A stretch of DNA of 64,000 nucleotides from Tabrizicola sp. (GTDB lineage Bacteria; Pseudomonadota; Alphaproteobacteria; Rhodobacterales; Rhodobacteraceae): NCBI RefSeq assembly GCF_030373185.1, contig NZ_JAUCZH010000003.1, positions 1 through 64,000 on the forward strand. Direction: 5' to 3'. Both the position numbers and the translations under genes were made by a program. A model generated the notes under the pieces. The model was given only the letters and a program-made list of their open reading frames with translations. It searched no databases and was not told the origin of the DNA. Of the stretch, positions 15,989-24,795 are shown piece after piece (position 1 is the stretch's first letter; each line of letters starts with the position of its first letter).

Positions 15989-17148
15989 TGCCCCAGCTTT
16001 TTACCGGTGCCGCTGTCTTTGACGGAACCACGTTGACCGAAGGCGCAAGCCTGCGGGTGGAAGATGGCCGTGTCGCCGCGCCAAAATCAGGGCCAAAATC
16101 AGGGCCAGAATCAGGGCCAGAATCAGGGCCGGTGCCGGGTGATGAAGTCCGACTGGGTGGCGGCATCCTTGCGCCCGGCTTTCTGGACCTTCAGGTCAAT
16201 GGCGCCGGCGGGCGCATGGTCGATGGCAGTTGCACCGCCGACATGCTGGCCGAGATGTGCGCCACGCATGCACAGCTGGGTGCCACGGGCATCCTGCCCA
16301 CCCTGATCACTGACACAGCCGAGGCGACGGCCAACGTGATTGCCGCAGGCATTGCAGCGGCGCAACGGCAGGTGCCGGGCTTTCTGGGCCTGCATCTGGA
16401 AGGCCCGCATCTTGATCCGCGCCGCAAGGGCGCGCATGACCCAAGCCTGATCCGCCCGATGACCGAGGCTGACCTGACCCGCCTGCTGGATGCTGCGGGC
16501 AGGTTGCCCTCGCTCATGGTGACGCTTGCGCCGGAAAGTGCGGCACCGGAGCAGATCGCCCGGCTTGCCGCAGCCGGGGTGATCGTCAGCCTTGGCCACA
16601 GCGATTGCAGCCATGCCCAGGCAGCGGCAGCCATTGCCGCAGGCGCATGCTGTGTGACCCATCTTTTCAACGCGATGAGCCAGCTTGGCAATCGTGACCC
16701 CGGCCTTGTCGGCGCGGCCCTGACGCAGCCTGTCCATGCCGGTCTGATCGCCGATGGCATCCACGTCGCACCCGAAACGATCCGCGTTGCGATCGCTGCC
16801 AGTGACCGGCTGTTTCTGGTGTCCGACGCGATGGCCGCCGCGGGCAGCACCCTGACCGAGTTTACCCTGAACAACCGTCGCATCCTGCGCCGCGACGGCC
16901 GGCTGACGCTGGAGGATGGCACGCTGGCCGGGGCCGACCTCACCCTGCCACGCGCGGTGGGCGTGATGATCGGTTTTGGCACCCGGCCCGAGGTGGCGCT
17001 GTCGATGGCAACGTCGCGCCCTGCCGCCTGCCTTGGGCGGAGCGACCAACTGGGCCACCTGACACCCGGGCGGGTTGCGGACATGGTCCACCTTTCAGCG
17101 GATGGCACCTTGCAAGGCGTCTGGCGAGCGGGCCAGAGGATCCTTTGA
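15988..17148 (+). CDS. nagA: N-acetylglucosamine-6-phosphate deacetylase
   Basis: A 386-aa amidohydrolase-fold enzyme giving GlcN-6-P plus acetate. Metal and catalytic motifs are present: HLEGPHLDP (Glu ligand), VSLGHSDCSHAQA and CVTHLFNAM (His ligands), and LVSDAMAAAG (catalytic Asp). ATG at 15988 shares a base with the previous stop (TGATG); GTG at 15985 is the alternative. Near residues 30-48, between VEDGRVAA and EVRLGGG, lies an in-frame tetrapeptide repeat (SGPK/SGPE) from a 12-bp DNA repeat, in a loop of the small beta domain away from the active site. The enzyme call is secure. Confidence 0.94.
   Translation: MPQLFTGAAVFDGTTLTEGASLRVEDGRVAAPKSGPKSGPESGPESGPVPGDEVRLGGGILAPGFLDLQVNGAGGRMVDGSCTADMLAEMCATHAQLGATGILPTLITDTAEATANVIAAGIAAAQRQVPGFLGLHLEGPHLDPRRKGAHDPSLIRPMTEADLTRLLDAAGRLPSLMVTLAPESAAPEQIARLAAAGVIVSLGHSDCSHAQAAAAIAAGACCVTHLFNAMSQLGNRDPGLVGAALTQPVHAGLIADGIHVAPETIRVAIAASDRLFLVSDAMAAAGSTLTEFTLNNRRILRRDGRLTLEDGTLAGADLTLPRAVGVMIGFGTRPEVALSMATSRPAACLGRSDQLGHLTPGRVADMVHLSADGTLQGVWRAGQRIL
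16081..16128 (+). repeat. 12-bp tandem repeat, four units, inside nagA
   Basis: Two units of CCAAAATCAGGG are followed by two units of CCAGAATCAGGG. The 12-bp period keeps the frame and encodes (GPK/E S) repeats. Units differ only by A/G at one position, so the array looks recently expanded and may vary in copy number between strains. Confidence 0.9.
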
Positions 17149-17261
17149 CCCTGGGCCAACTGTGACCGGCCTGCGGCCTTTCCCTAAAACCTGACAGGTT
17201 AAGCAGGTGTAAAGGCAGCAGGTGCTATGTCTGATCCCGGGTAAATATACGGGTGTATGGG

Positions 17262-18107
17262 ATGGCAGCGCAGGGCAACGCCGCGCCGGTCATCATCAAG
17301 CGCAAGAAGGTCGTCCAGGGCGGCGGTCACCACGGCGGGGCATGGAAAGTGGCCTACGCCGATTTCGTGACCGCGATGATGGCGTTCTTTCTCTTGATGT
17401 GGCTGTTGAACGCGACAACGGAAAAGCAGCGAAAGGGGATATCGGACTATTTCAATCCGACGATCCCGGTAAACCGCATTTCAGGCGGGGGTGATGGCGC
17501 CTTTGGTGGCGACAGCGTCTTTTCGCAGGAAACCATGGCCCATACCGGAACCGGTGCAGTGGATCGCAAGACCGCCGCCGCCTCGGCCGAGGCTGAAGGT
17601 CAGGGCGCAGGCCAAGGCACCGCGGGGGAAGGGCGCGCGCAATCGGAACTGGAAGATGTGGAAAAGGCGCTTCTTGCCCGTGGTGGCGAAAGCAACACGA
17701 TGGAACAGTTGTTGCGCCATGTCGTCACCAAGGTCACCGACGAAGGCCTTGTGATCGAGATTTTCGATCTTCCGGACGCCCCCCTGTTTGATGGCGAAAC
17801 GGCGGAACCCTTGCCCGTTGCTCTTTCCATGGCAGACCTTCTGGCCGAGGTCCTGAACCTGACCACCAACAAGATCGCCGTGAACGGCCACTTGCGCGCC
17901 TATCCGGTAACCCTGATTGAAAATCCCGTTTGGAATCTGTCGGCTGATCGCGCCCAATCCGCCCGGATCATGCTGGAAACCGCAGGCATTGCGGCGGAAC
18001 GGATGCAGCGTATCGGCGGATTTGCAGACCGCAAGCCCGCGACATCAGACCCCGCCGCCCCGCGCAACAACCGGCTGGAGATTGTCCTGCTGCGGCGGGA
18101 CCGCTGA
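17262..18107 (+). CDS. motB: Flagellar motor stator protein MotB
   Basis: A 281-aa protein. The N-terminus has a basic cytoplasmic patch (IIKRKKVV) and a single membrane helix carrying the invariant proton-site Asp in AYADFVTAMMAFFLLMWLL. A Gly/Glu-rich linker follows, then an OmpA-like peptidoglycan-binding domain (WNLSADRAQSARIML). ATG at 17262 fits family starts; an in-frame GTG at 17253 is the alternative. It would anchor the MotA/MotB stator to the wall. motA is not in the window. It is followed by the hook gene flgE after 96 nt. Confidence 0.93.
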   Translation: MAAQGNAAPVIIKRKKVVQGGGHHGGAWKVAYADFVTAMMAFFLLMWLLNATTEKQRKGISDYFNPTIPVNRISGGGDGAFGGDSVFSQETMAHTGTGAVDRKTAAASAEAEGQGAGQGTAGEGRAQSELEDVEKALLARGGESNTMEQLLRHVVTKVTDEGLVIEIFDLPDAPLFDGETAEPLPVALSMADLLAEVLNLTTNKIAVNGHLRAYPVTLIENPVWNLSADRAQSARIMLETAGIAAERMQRIGGFADRKPATSDPAAPRNNRLEIVLLRRDR

Positions 18108-18130
18108 TGAAATAGGTCGAACTTTATGCG

Positions 18131-18146
18131 TTAGGTCAATGTTAAG
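18131..18146 (+). promoter_or_regulatory. CtrA-like site upstream of flgE
   Basis: TTAG-N7-TTAAG (TTAG at 18131-18134, TTAAG at 18142-18146) resembles the alphaproteobacterial CtrA box TTAA-N7-TTAA with one mismatch. It lies 58 nt before the flgE ATG. CtrA control of flagellar genes is established in several Rhodobacterales; binding here is inferred. Confidence 0.35.
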
Positions 18147-18203
18147 CGCCCAGAGTGCAGGTTCAGGCAATCAAGGCCCGAAGCATCAGAAAGGCGCTTT
18201 CTC

Positions 18204-19511
18204 ATGACAATTTCATCCTCGCTCAGTGCGGGCGTGGCCGGCCTCAACGCCAACGCGACCCGGCTTGCCGCGATTTCGGACAACATCGCGAACTCTGGCA
18301 CTTACGGCTACAAACGCGCCTCTACGGAATTCGCCAGCATTGTCGTCACCTCGTCGCGCGGGTCAGGGGCGTATTCCGCTGGCGGGGTCCGCGCCTCAAC
18401 CGTGCGGCTGGTCGAAGAACGTGGCGATCTGGTCGGCACCGGCAACGCGCTTGACCTTGCCATCGCCGGACGTGGCATGTTTCCAGTCATAAATGAGGTG
18501 TCGCTTGCCAACTCGCTTGGCAATACGCCACTTCTGATGACCCGGACCGGCAGCTTTCGCGCCGACGCCGATGGCGTGCTGAAGACGGAATCCGGCCTTG
18601 TGCTGATGGGATGGCCTGCCGATGGCGATGGGACCATTCCCGCCAATCCGCGCGACTCGATCACCGGACTGGTTCCGATCGTCATCAACACCAACCAGAC
18701 GGCGGCCGATCCGACAACGGCGATGAACCTCGGCATCAACTTGCCTGCGACCTATACCGTTGCCGGGTCCACGGCCGTGCCACCGCCATTGTCGGTGGAA
18801 TATTTCGGCAACCTTGGCACCTCGGAATCGCTGGAAATCAGCTTTGCCCCGGTCGTTCCCGCGACCGGATCCTCCAATCAATGGACGATGCAGATCCGCG
18901 ATGGCGCTTCAGGCGGGGCCTTGGTCGGTGAATACACCCTGACGTTTGACGATACCCGTGGTGCAGGCGGCACCTTGGCGGCGGTCTCTGTGGTGTCGGG
19001 CGGGGCCTACAATCCGGCTGATGGCACGCTGGCCCTGACGGTTGCCGGTGGCCCGATGTCGGTTGGTATCGGCCGCGTGGGCGATCCGAACGGCCTGACC
19101 CAGCTTTCTGATACCTTTTCCCCGGTCGCGATCACCAAGAACGGCTCTCCCGTCGGGACCCTGACCACGATCGAGATTGACGAAAGGGGCTATTTCAACG
19201 CCACCTATGACACGGGCTTCACCCGCCGCCTGTACCAGATCCCAATCGTCGATGTGCCAAACGCCAACGGTCTTGTTTCACTGTCGAACCAGACCTACCA
19301 GGTTTCGCCGGATTCGGGCGCGTTCTTCCTTTGGGACGCGGGAACCGGTCCGACGGGATCGATTCAGGGCTATTCCCGCGAGGGATCGAAGACCGATGTG
19401 GCTGCAGAGCTGACCAATCTGATCCAGACCCAGCGCGCCTATTCCTCCAACGCCAAGGTCATTCAGACCGTGGATGAAATGTTGCAGGAAACCACCAACA
19501 TCAAGCGGTGA
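18204..19511 (+). CDS. flgE: Flagellar hook protein FlgE
   Basis: A 435-aa axial protein. It opens with the rod/hook N-terminal helix containing LSAGVAGLNANATRLAAISD and NIANSGTYGYKR, and ends with the matching C-terminal helix (AAELTNLIQTQRAYSSNAKV), which pack together in the filament core. The middle is the variable surface domain. It builds the hook joining basal body to filament. It lies 6 nt upstream of flgK in the same operon. Length and both terminal signatures are normal for alphaproteobacterial FlgE. Confidence 0.94.
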   Translation: MTISSSLSAGVAGLNANATRLAAISDNIANSGTYGYKRASTEFASIVVTSSRGSGAYSAGGVRASTVRLVEERGDLVGTGNALDLAIAGRGMFPVINEVSLANSLGNTPLLMTRTGSFRADADGVLKTESGLVLMGWPADGDGTIPANPRDSITGLVPIVINTNQTAADPTTAMNLGINLPATYTVAGSTAVPPPLSVEYFGNLGTSESLEISFAPVVPATGSSNQWTMQIRDGASGGALVGEYTLTFDDTRGAGGTLAAVSVVSGGAYNPADGTLALTVAGGPMSVGIGRVGDPNGLTQLSDTFSPVAITKNGSPVGTLTTIEIDERGYFNATYDTGFTRRLYQIPIVDVPNANGLVSLSNQTYQVSPDSGAFFLWDAGTGPTGSIQGYSREGSKTDVAAELTNLIQTQRAYSSNAKVIQTVDEMLQETTNIKR

Positions 19512-19517
19512 TAGGCG

Positions 19518-20981
19518 ATGAGCATTACCTCCGCCCTCGGATCGGCCCTGACCGGGCTTTCGGCCGCCTCGCGGCAGGCTGAAATCCTGTCGTCGAATGT
19601 AGCCAACGCCTCGACGCCCGGCTATGCCCGGCGCGAAGTCGGGCTGAGCGCGGCCATCCTTGCGGGGTCCGGGCAAGGGGTATCGGTCACCGGGATCACC
19701 CGCGAGGTGGACCGTCAGCTTCTCGCCGAACGCCGCCTTGCGCAGGCGGGCGACGGGGACCGCAGCACCCGCAGCGACTTCTTGCGCCTGGTGGAAACGA
19801 CCATCGGCTCGCCTGACAGCGCGGGCTCACTTGCCGCCCGTCTTGCCGCCTTTGATCAGGCCTTGATCGAGGCGGCCGGGCGGCCCGATTCCCAGACCCG
19901 GCTGCAAGGCATTGTTACCACCGCTCGAAGCCTTGCCGATGGTCTTGCCAGCGCCACCGCCAACATTCAAACCGCGCGCGCCACCGCAGACCGCCAGATT
20001 TCCACCGAAGTCGGCAGGCTGAATTCCACGCTGGCCCAATTGCAGGAGCTGAACGTCGAACTGCGGTCCTTTTCCGGCGCCGGCCGCGATGTCTCGGCGC
20101 TGCTGGATGAACGGCAGCGGCTGGTCGATACGATCTCGGCCATTGTTCCGGTCCGCGAAATCCCGCGCGACCTGAACCAGATCGCGCTGTTCACCACGGG
20201 AGGGGTGATGCTGCTGGAGGGTTCCGCCGCAGTCCTTGGCTTCACCTCCAGCAACACGATCACGCCAGAGATGACACAGGCGCTTGGCGGCCTTTCCGGC
20301 CTTACGATCAATGGCCGCCCCTATGACACCGCCGGAACTGCCAGCCCGATCCTTGGCGGGACGCTTGGTGCGCTGTTTGCGGTGCGCGATGATCTGGCCA
20401 TCACCGCGCAGGGCAAGCTTGACGCCATCGCCCGCGACCTGGTCGACCGCTTTTCGGCCACCGGCCTTGACCCCAGCCTTGCGCCGGGGGCGCCGGGCCT
20501 GTTCACCGATGCAGGTACCGGCTTTCTGCCGGTGAACGAAACCGGGCTTGCCGGGCGGCTGCGGCTCAACGCCGCGGCTGACCCGGAACAGGGCGGCGCG
20601 CTTTTCCGCCTGCGCGACGGGCTTGGTGCGACCAGCGAAGGCCCGCCCGGCAATGGCACGCTGCTGTCAGCGCTGCATGCCGCCCTTTCCGCCGCTGGCC
20701 CGCTTGCATCGCCGGGGTTCACCCAAGGCAACCGCAGCTTTGCCATGCTGATCGGTGATCTGCACGCCGACGCTTCGGCCCACCGCCTTGGCGCCCAGTC
20801 AGAGCAATCTTTCGCCGCCGCCCGCCTGACCGCCCTGACCGATCTTGAGGCGCAGAACGGCATCGACACTGACAGGGAAATGCAGTCGCTGTTGGTGATC
20901 GAAAAGAACTACTCCGCCAATGCACGGGTCATCCAGGCGGCGAGCGACATGATAGACACGCTGTTAAGGCTTGGAAGATGA
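19518..20981 (+). CDS. flgK: Flagellar hook-associated protein 1, FlgK
   Basis: A 487-aa junction protein. N-terminal signature LTGLSAASRQAEILSSNVAN followed by ASTPGYARREV; C-terminal helix LLVIEKNYSANARVIQAASD. The length is near the family norm. FlgK and FlgL form the ring connecting hook and filament. The flgL start overlaps the stop by 4 nt. Annotation is secure. Confidence 0.94.
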   Translation: MSITSALGSALTGLSAASRQAEILSSNVANASTPGYARREVGLSAAILAGSGQGVSVTGITREVDRQLLAERRLAQAGDGDRSTRSDFLRLVETTIGSPDSAGSLAARLAAFDQALIEAAGRPDSQTRLQGIVTTARSLADGLASATANIQTARATADRQISTEVGRLNSTLAQLQELNVELRSFSGAGRDVSALLDERQRLVDTISAIVPVREIPRDLNQIALFTTGGVMLLEGSAAVLGFTSSNTITPEMTQALGGLSGLTINGRPYDTAGTASPILGGTLGALFAVRDDLAITAQGKLDAIARDLVDRFSATGLDPSLAPGAPGLFTDAGTGFLPVNETGLAGRLRLNAAADPEQGGALFRLRDGLGATSEGPPGNGTLLSALHAALSAAGPLASPGFTQGNRSFAMLIGDLHADASAHRLGAQSEQSFAAARLTALTDLEAQNGIDTDREMQSLLVIEKNYSANARVIQAASDMIDTLLRLGR

Positions 20982-21979
20982 CCCGGATTTCCGTTGGCGA
21001 TGCCAGCCTGAGCAATATCCTCGCCCGGCAAGGTGCCGAAATGCGCGCTCTGGTCCAGCGCGCCTCGGCCGAGGTTACGACAGGCCGCCACACCGATATC
21101 GCGGGTGCCTTGCGTGGCGATGTCTCGCCGCTTCTGGCCATTGATGCCAGCCTGTCGCGCCTTGCCGCCTACAAGACCACCACCACCGACGCCGCCCTCC
21201 AGACGGCGGCCCAGCAGTCAGCCTTGGCGGGCCTGTCGTCGCTGGCGACGGGGATCACGACAACCCTGCTTGGCGCGCGCGATTTTCCGACGCCCGTGCA
21301 GGTAAATTCGGTTGCGGCGGATGCCCGTGGCCGGCTGGCCACCGCGATCGGCCTTTTGAACACGCAGGTTTCAGGCCGCGCGGTCTTTGCCGGGGTAGCG
21401 ACGGACAGGGTGCCGCTTGGGTCGGGCGATGACCTCTTGTCTGCGTTGGAGACCGCCGCGGCGGGGGCCACAACGGCGGGGCAAGTGGCCGCCGCAGTGA
21501 TGAACTGGTTTGCCGATCCGCTTGGTTTCGGGGCGTTCTATCAAGGTGGCGCGCCACTTTCCCCCACCCCCATCGCGCCGGGGGAGACTGCCGAAATTTC
21601 GGCCACCTCGATGGACCCGGCCATTCGAGACACGCTTGCAGGCTTTGCCATGGCGGCGCTGATCGACCGGGGCATCCTGCCCGGCAACCCCGAAGAACGT
21701 GCGCGGCTGGCGCAGATGGCGGGGCAGACCCTTCTGACCAGCGAAGATAGCCGGATCACCCTTGCCGCCCGCATCGGCACCGTCGAAGCCCAGATCGAGG
21801 CCGCCCGCAGCCGCAACGGGGCCGAGATGACCGCCCTTGGCATCCTGCGGTCCGACATCGGGTCGGTTGACCCATATGAAGCCGCGACCCGGCTGGAAAC
21901 CGCCCGCGCGCAGCTTGAATCGCTTTACCTTGTCACCGCCCGCGTCTCGCGGCTTAATCTTGTGGATTACCTCCGATGA
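20978..21979 (+). CDS. flgL: Flagellar hook-associated protein 3, FlgL
   Basis: A 333-aa flagellin-related protein whose N-terminal helix (AEMRALVQRASAEVTTGRHTD) and C-terminal helix (YEAATRLETARAQLESLY) match the FlgL/HAP3 family. It forms the junction layer adjoining the filament. It is coupled to flgK by an ATGA overlap and overlaps flgI by 4 nt. The flagellin gene itself is not in the window. Confidence 0.9.
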   Translation: MTRISVGDASLSNILARQGAEMRALVQRASAEVTTGRHTDIAGALRGDVSPLLAIDASLSRLAAYKTTTTDAALQTAAQQSALAGLSSLATGITTTLLGARDFPTPVQVNSVAADARGRLATAIGLLNTQVSGRAVFAGVATDRVPLGSGDDLLSALETAAAGATTAGQVAAAVMNWFADPLGFGAFYQGGAPLSPTPIAPGETAEISATSMDPAIRDTLAGFAMAALIDRGILPGNPEERARLAQMAGQTLLTSEDSRITLAARIGTVEAQIEAARSRNGAEMTALGILRSDIGSVDPYEAATRLETARAQLESLYLVTARVSRLNLVDYLR

Positions 21980-23067
21980 TCCGTTTCCTGATCGCCCTTT
22001 TTCTGACCGCGACCCTCGCCGTGGCCGAACCGATCCGCATCAAGGATCTTGTCGAGTTCGACGGCGTTCGCGGCAACGATCTGGTGGGCTATGGCCTTGT
22101 TGTCGGCCTGAACGGCACTGGCGACGGTATCCGAAATGCGCCCTTCACCGAAGAGATCATGGCCAATCTTCTGGAACGTCTGGGGGCCAATGTCACGGGC
22201 GAAGAGATCCGGCCCAAGAACGTGGCGGCGGTTTTCGTGACGGCGGCGCTGCCGGCCTTTGCTCGCGCCGGGGGGCGGATCGACGTGACCGTGTCTGCCA
22301 TTGGGGATGCGAAAAGCCTGTTGGGCGGGACGCTGATCATGACCCCCCTGAACGGAGCGGACGGGCAGATCTACGCCGTGGCGCAAGGCACCATCATCGC
22401 TGGCGGCATTTCGGCCGAGGGCGACGCTGCCCGCGTCGTGCAAGGGGTGCCAACCGCCGGTGTCATCCCCTCGGGCGCACGGGTGGAACGCGAGGTGGAG
22501 TTTGATTTCGCCGGGCTGCCGGTGCTGCGGCTGGCTCTGAAATCGGCCGATTTCACCACGGCCGAACGGATCGAACGCGCGGTGAATGCAGAATTCGGAT
22601 CGCGGATCGCACTGATGCAGGACGCAGGCACCGTTGCCATCGACATTCGCGCAGCAGGGATGCGGTCGCCCGCCCATGTGTTAAGCCGGGTCGAGAAGAT
22701 CATGGTGGAACCGGAAACCCGGGCGCGGGTGGTGGTGGATCAGCGGTCAGGCACCATCGTGATGGGCGCAGACGTGCGGATCAGCCGGGTCGCCGTGGCG
22801 CAGGGCAACCTGACCTTGCGGGTCGAGGAAACCCCGCTGGTCATCCAGCCCAATCCATTCAGCGACGGCGAAACGGTGGTTGTCCCCCGCAGCAACGCCG
22901 AGATCGACAAGACGGGAACCGGCCTTGCCGAGGTGCGTGGCGGCACCGATCTGGCCGAGGTTGTTGCGGGGTTGAACGCGCTGGGCGTGGCCCCGCATGA
23001 CATGATCGACATCCTCAAAAGCATCAACGCGGCAGGGGCGCTGCATGCAGAGTTTCTGGTGAACTGA
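21976..23067 (+). CDS. flgI: Flagellar P-ring protein FlgI
   Basis: A 363-aa periplasmic protein with a signal peptide (MIRFLIALFLTATLAVAEP) and the family's conserved start RIKDLVEFDGVRGNDLVGYG and LVVGLNGTGD. Later blocks include VFVTAALPAFARAGGRIDVTVS and the C-terminal LNALGVAPHDMIDILKSI. It assembles the P-ring in the peptidoglycan layer around the rod. It is the last gene of the visible flagellar block; the next gene is convergent. Length is standard. Confidence 0.96.
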   Translation: MIRFLIALFLTATLAVAEPIRIKDLVEFDGVRGNDLVGYGLVVGLNGTGDGIRNAPFTEEIMANLLERLGANVTGEEIRPKNVAAVFVTAALPAFARAGGRIDVTVSAIGDAKSLLGGTLIMTPLNGADGQIYAVAQGTIIAGGISAEGDAARVVQGVPTAGVIPSGARVEREVEFDFAGLPVLRLALKSADFTTAERIERAVNAEFGSRIALMQDAGTVAIDIRAAGMRSPAHVLSRVEKIMVEPETRARVVVDQRSGTIVMGADVRISRVAVAQGNLTLRVEETPLVIQPNPFSDGETVVVPRSNAEIDKTGTGLAEVRGGTDLAEVVAGLNALGVAPHDMIDILKSINAAGALHAEFLVN

Positions 23068-23076
23068 CCCGGCCCC

Positions 23077-23889
23077 TTAGGCGGCTTTCGGGACAAGGCT
23101 GATCATCGTCCCCCAGGGGTCGGACATTTGGTCCGCGCCGCCTGCGGCATGAATGGCCGCCCGTGCGTTGGCATCGGTTGCCAGAACCAGTTCGGCAAAG
23201 CCCGTCGCCGGATAGCTGCGCGCACCCGCTCCCCGGCTGTTCCAGACGTTCGTCGCGATGTGGTGGTGATACCCGCCCGACCCGTAGAACGCCGCGCCGG
23301 GGTAGCGTGCCATCACCGACAAACCAAGGGTGCCGGCATAAAAGGCCTCTGCTTCTGGTACCGCGCCGACTTGCAGATGCACATGGCCCAGAACCATCCC
23401 TTCCGGCGCGCCGGTCCACGGGGCATCGGCATCGCGGACAAGGGCGTTCAGGTCCAAAGGCTCGGTCGCCATCTTCACGCTGCCGTCGGCTGCGTGCCAT
23501 GTGCTGCGGGGGCGGTCGACATAAACCTCGATCCCGTTGCCCTCCGGGTCGGCCAGATAGATCGCTTCACTGACCAGATGGTCCGAGGCTCCTTGCAGCC
23601 GCAAACCGCTGTCGGCCGCATGGCGCAACCAGCGCGCCAGGGCGGCGCGGTCAGGCATCAGAAAGGCGTTGTGAAACAGCCCGGCCTCTTGCGGGCTGGA
23701 TTTCCGGGCCGCGCGATCCTCACGCAGGTCCAAGAGGGTCTTGTCGCCAACCCCAAGCCTGATCTGGCCGGGCGCGGCTGACACTTCGTCGAGACCCAGC
23801 GCCTTGGCGTAAAAGGCAGCCATGCCGCCAAGATCATGGACCGTCAGGGCAACGTGGGCGATTTCAACCGGTGCGGATGCAGTGGACAT
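23077..23889 (-). CDS. VOC-family protein, catechol 2,3-dioxygenase/glyoxalase-like
   Basis: A 270-aa protein with two vicinal-oxygen-chelate modules: IAHVALTVHDLGGMAAFYAKALGL at the N-terminus and LGHVHLQVGAVPEAEAFYAGTLGL after residue ~150. Metal-ligand His residues lie in HVAL, HNAF and HVHL, and Glu in the DPEGNGIEVY block. It resembles CatE-type extradiol dioxygenase homologues, but the substrate is unknown. ATG at 23889 is preferred because AAGGAG lies 6 nt upstream of it on this strand. Transcribed alone, convergent to flgI. Confidence 0.82.
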   Translation of the reverse strand: MSTASAPVEIAHVALTVHDLGGMAAFYAKALGLDEVSAAPGQIRLGVGDKTLLDLREDRAARKSSPQEAGLFHNAFLMPDRAALARWLRHAADSGLRLQGASDHLVSEAIYLADPEGNGIEVYVDRPRSTWHAADGSVKMATEPLDLNALVRDADAPWTGAPEGMVLGHVHLQVGAVPEAEAFYAGTLGLSVMARYPGAAFYGSGGYHHHIATNVWNSRGAGARSYPATGFAELVLATDANARAAIHAAGGADQMSDPWGTMISLVPKAA

Positions 23890-24180
23890 CGGAGGCTCCT
23901 TCAAGATCCGGTCTACCTGACTCCAAAGATGGACCCGGTGACGGCTTGGCGCAATTGACCCATGCGAACAGTGAGTCTCTCAAATACCGCAGCCAAGGCT
24001 GAACCCGGCGCGACAGACCCGCCCGGGGGCCAGCCCACCGCCTGCACCGGATCGGGCGACCCCGGCCACCTTCCGCTTCGCACCAATCCCCGCCAACCGC
24101 GACAGCCTGATCCGGCCCAAGGTTGACCCCAAGAGGTGCGGGGCGTAATCGGAAGGCGCATTCAGGAAAAGAGATCACCC
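23890..24180. other. 291-bp divergent intergenic region
   Basis: The gap between the VOC gene and ribonuclease D. I see the VOC ribosome site at its left edge and a modest AAAAGAG ribosome site before the GTG of rnd at its right edge, but no convincing promoter, hairpin or small gene. Open frames crossing it are overlapping, unsupported reading frames. Confidence 0.5.
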
Positions 24181-24795
24181 GTGGCCATTCACCTTCACAA
24201 GACCGACCTTCCCGATGGGCTGACCCTTGGCCCGGTGGTGGCGATTGATACCGAAACCATGGGGCTGGACCCGCGCCGCGACCGGCTTTGCGTGGTGCAG
24301 CTTTCCGATGGGTCGGGCGACGCGCATCTGGTGCAGATCGCGATAGGCCAGACCAGCGCGCCAAACCTGGAGCGGATGCTGGCCGACCCGGCGGTGCTGA
24401 AGCTGTTCCACTTTGGCCGCTTTGACATTGCGATGCTGAAGCAGGCCTTCGGTGTGACGGCGGCCCCGGTCTGGTGCACCAAGATCGCCTCGAAACTGGT
24501 GCGGACCTTTACCGACCGCCACGGCCTGAAATACCTGCTGGCCGATCTGGTCGGGGTTGATGTCTCCAAGCAGCAGCAGACAAGCGACTGGGGGTCAGAG
24601 GTTCTGACCGAGGCGCAGAAGGAATATGCGGCATCCGATGTCTTGTATCTGCACAGGCTGAAGGCCGAGCTTGAAGCGCGACTGATGCGCGAAGGGCGCC
24701 TGGAACTGGCGCAACGCTGCTTCGATTTTCTGCCAACGCGGGCCGAGATGGACCTGCTGGGTTGGGGCGATGCGAATGACATCTACCTTCACTGA
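24181..24795 (+). CDS. Ribonuclease D-type 3'-5' exoribonuclease
   Basis: A 204-aa DEDD-family exonuclease. It shows exo I VVAIDTETMGLDP (Asp, Glu), exo II FHFGRFDIAML (Asp) and exo III YAASDVLYLH (Tyr, Asp). It is the short single-domain form lacking the HRDC domains of E. coli RNase D, typical of alphaproteobacteria. A GTG at 24181 is taken as start, fitting the family N-terminus; a farther upstream ATG adds residues without similarity. It processes RNA 3' ends, probably tRNA. It overlaps kdsD by 26 nt. Confidence 0.88.
   Translation: MAIHLHKTDLPDGLTLGPVVAIDTETMGLDPRRDRLCVVQLSDGSGDAHLVQIAIGQTSAPNLERMLADPAVLKLFHFGRFDIAMLKQAFGVTAAPVWCTKIASKLVRTFTDRHGLKYLLADLVGVDVSKQQQTSDWGSEVLTEAQKEYAASDVLYLHRLKAELEARLMREGRLELAQRCFDFLPTRAEMDLLGWGDANDIYLH

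Noticed and set aside
16081-16128. Short CRISPR-like array
   Set aside because: The units are contiguous 12-bp repeats without spacers and lie in frame inside nagA.
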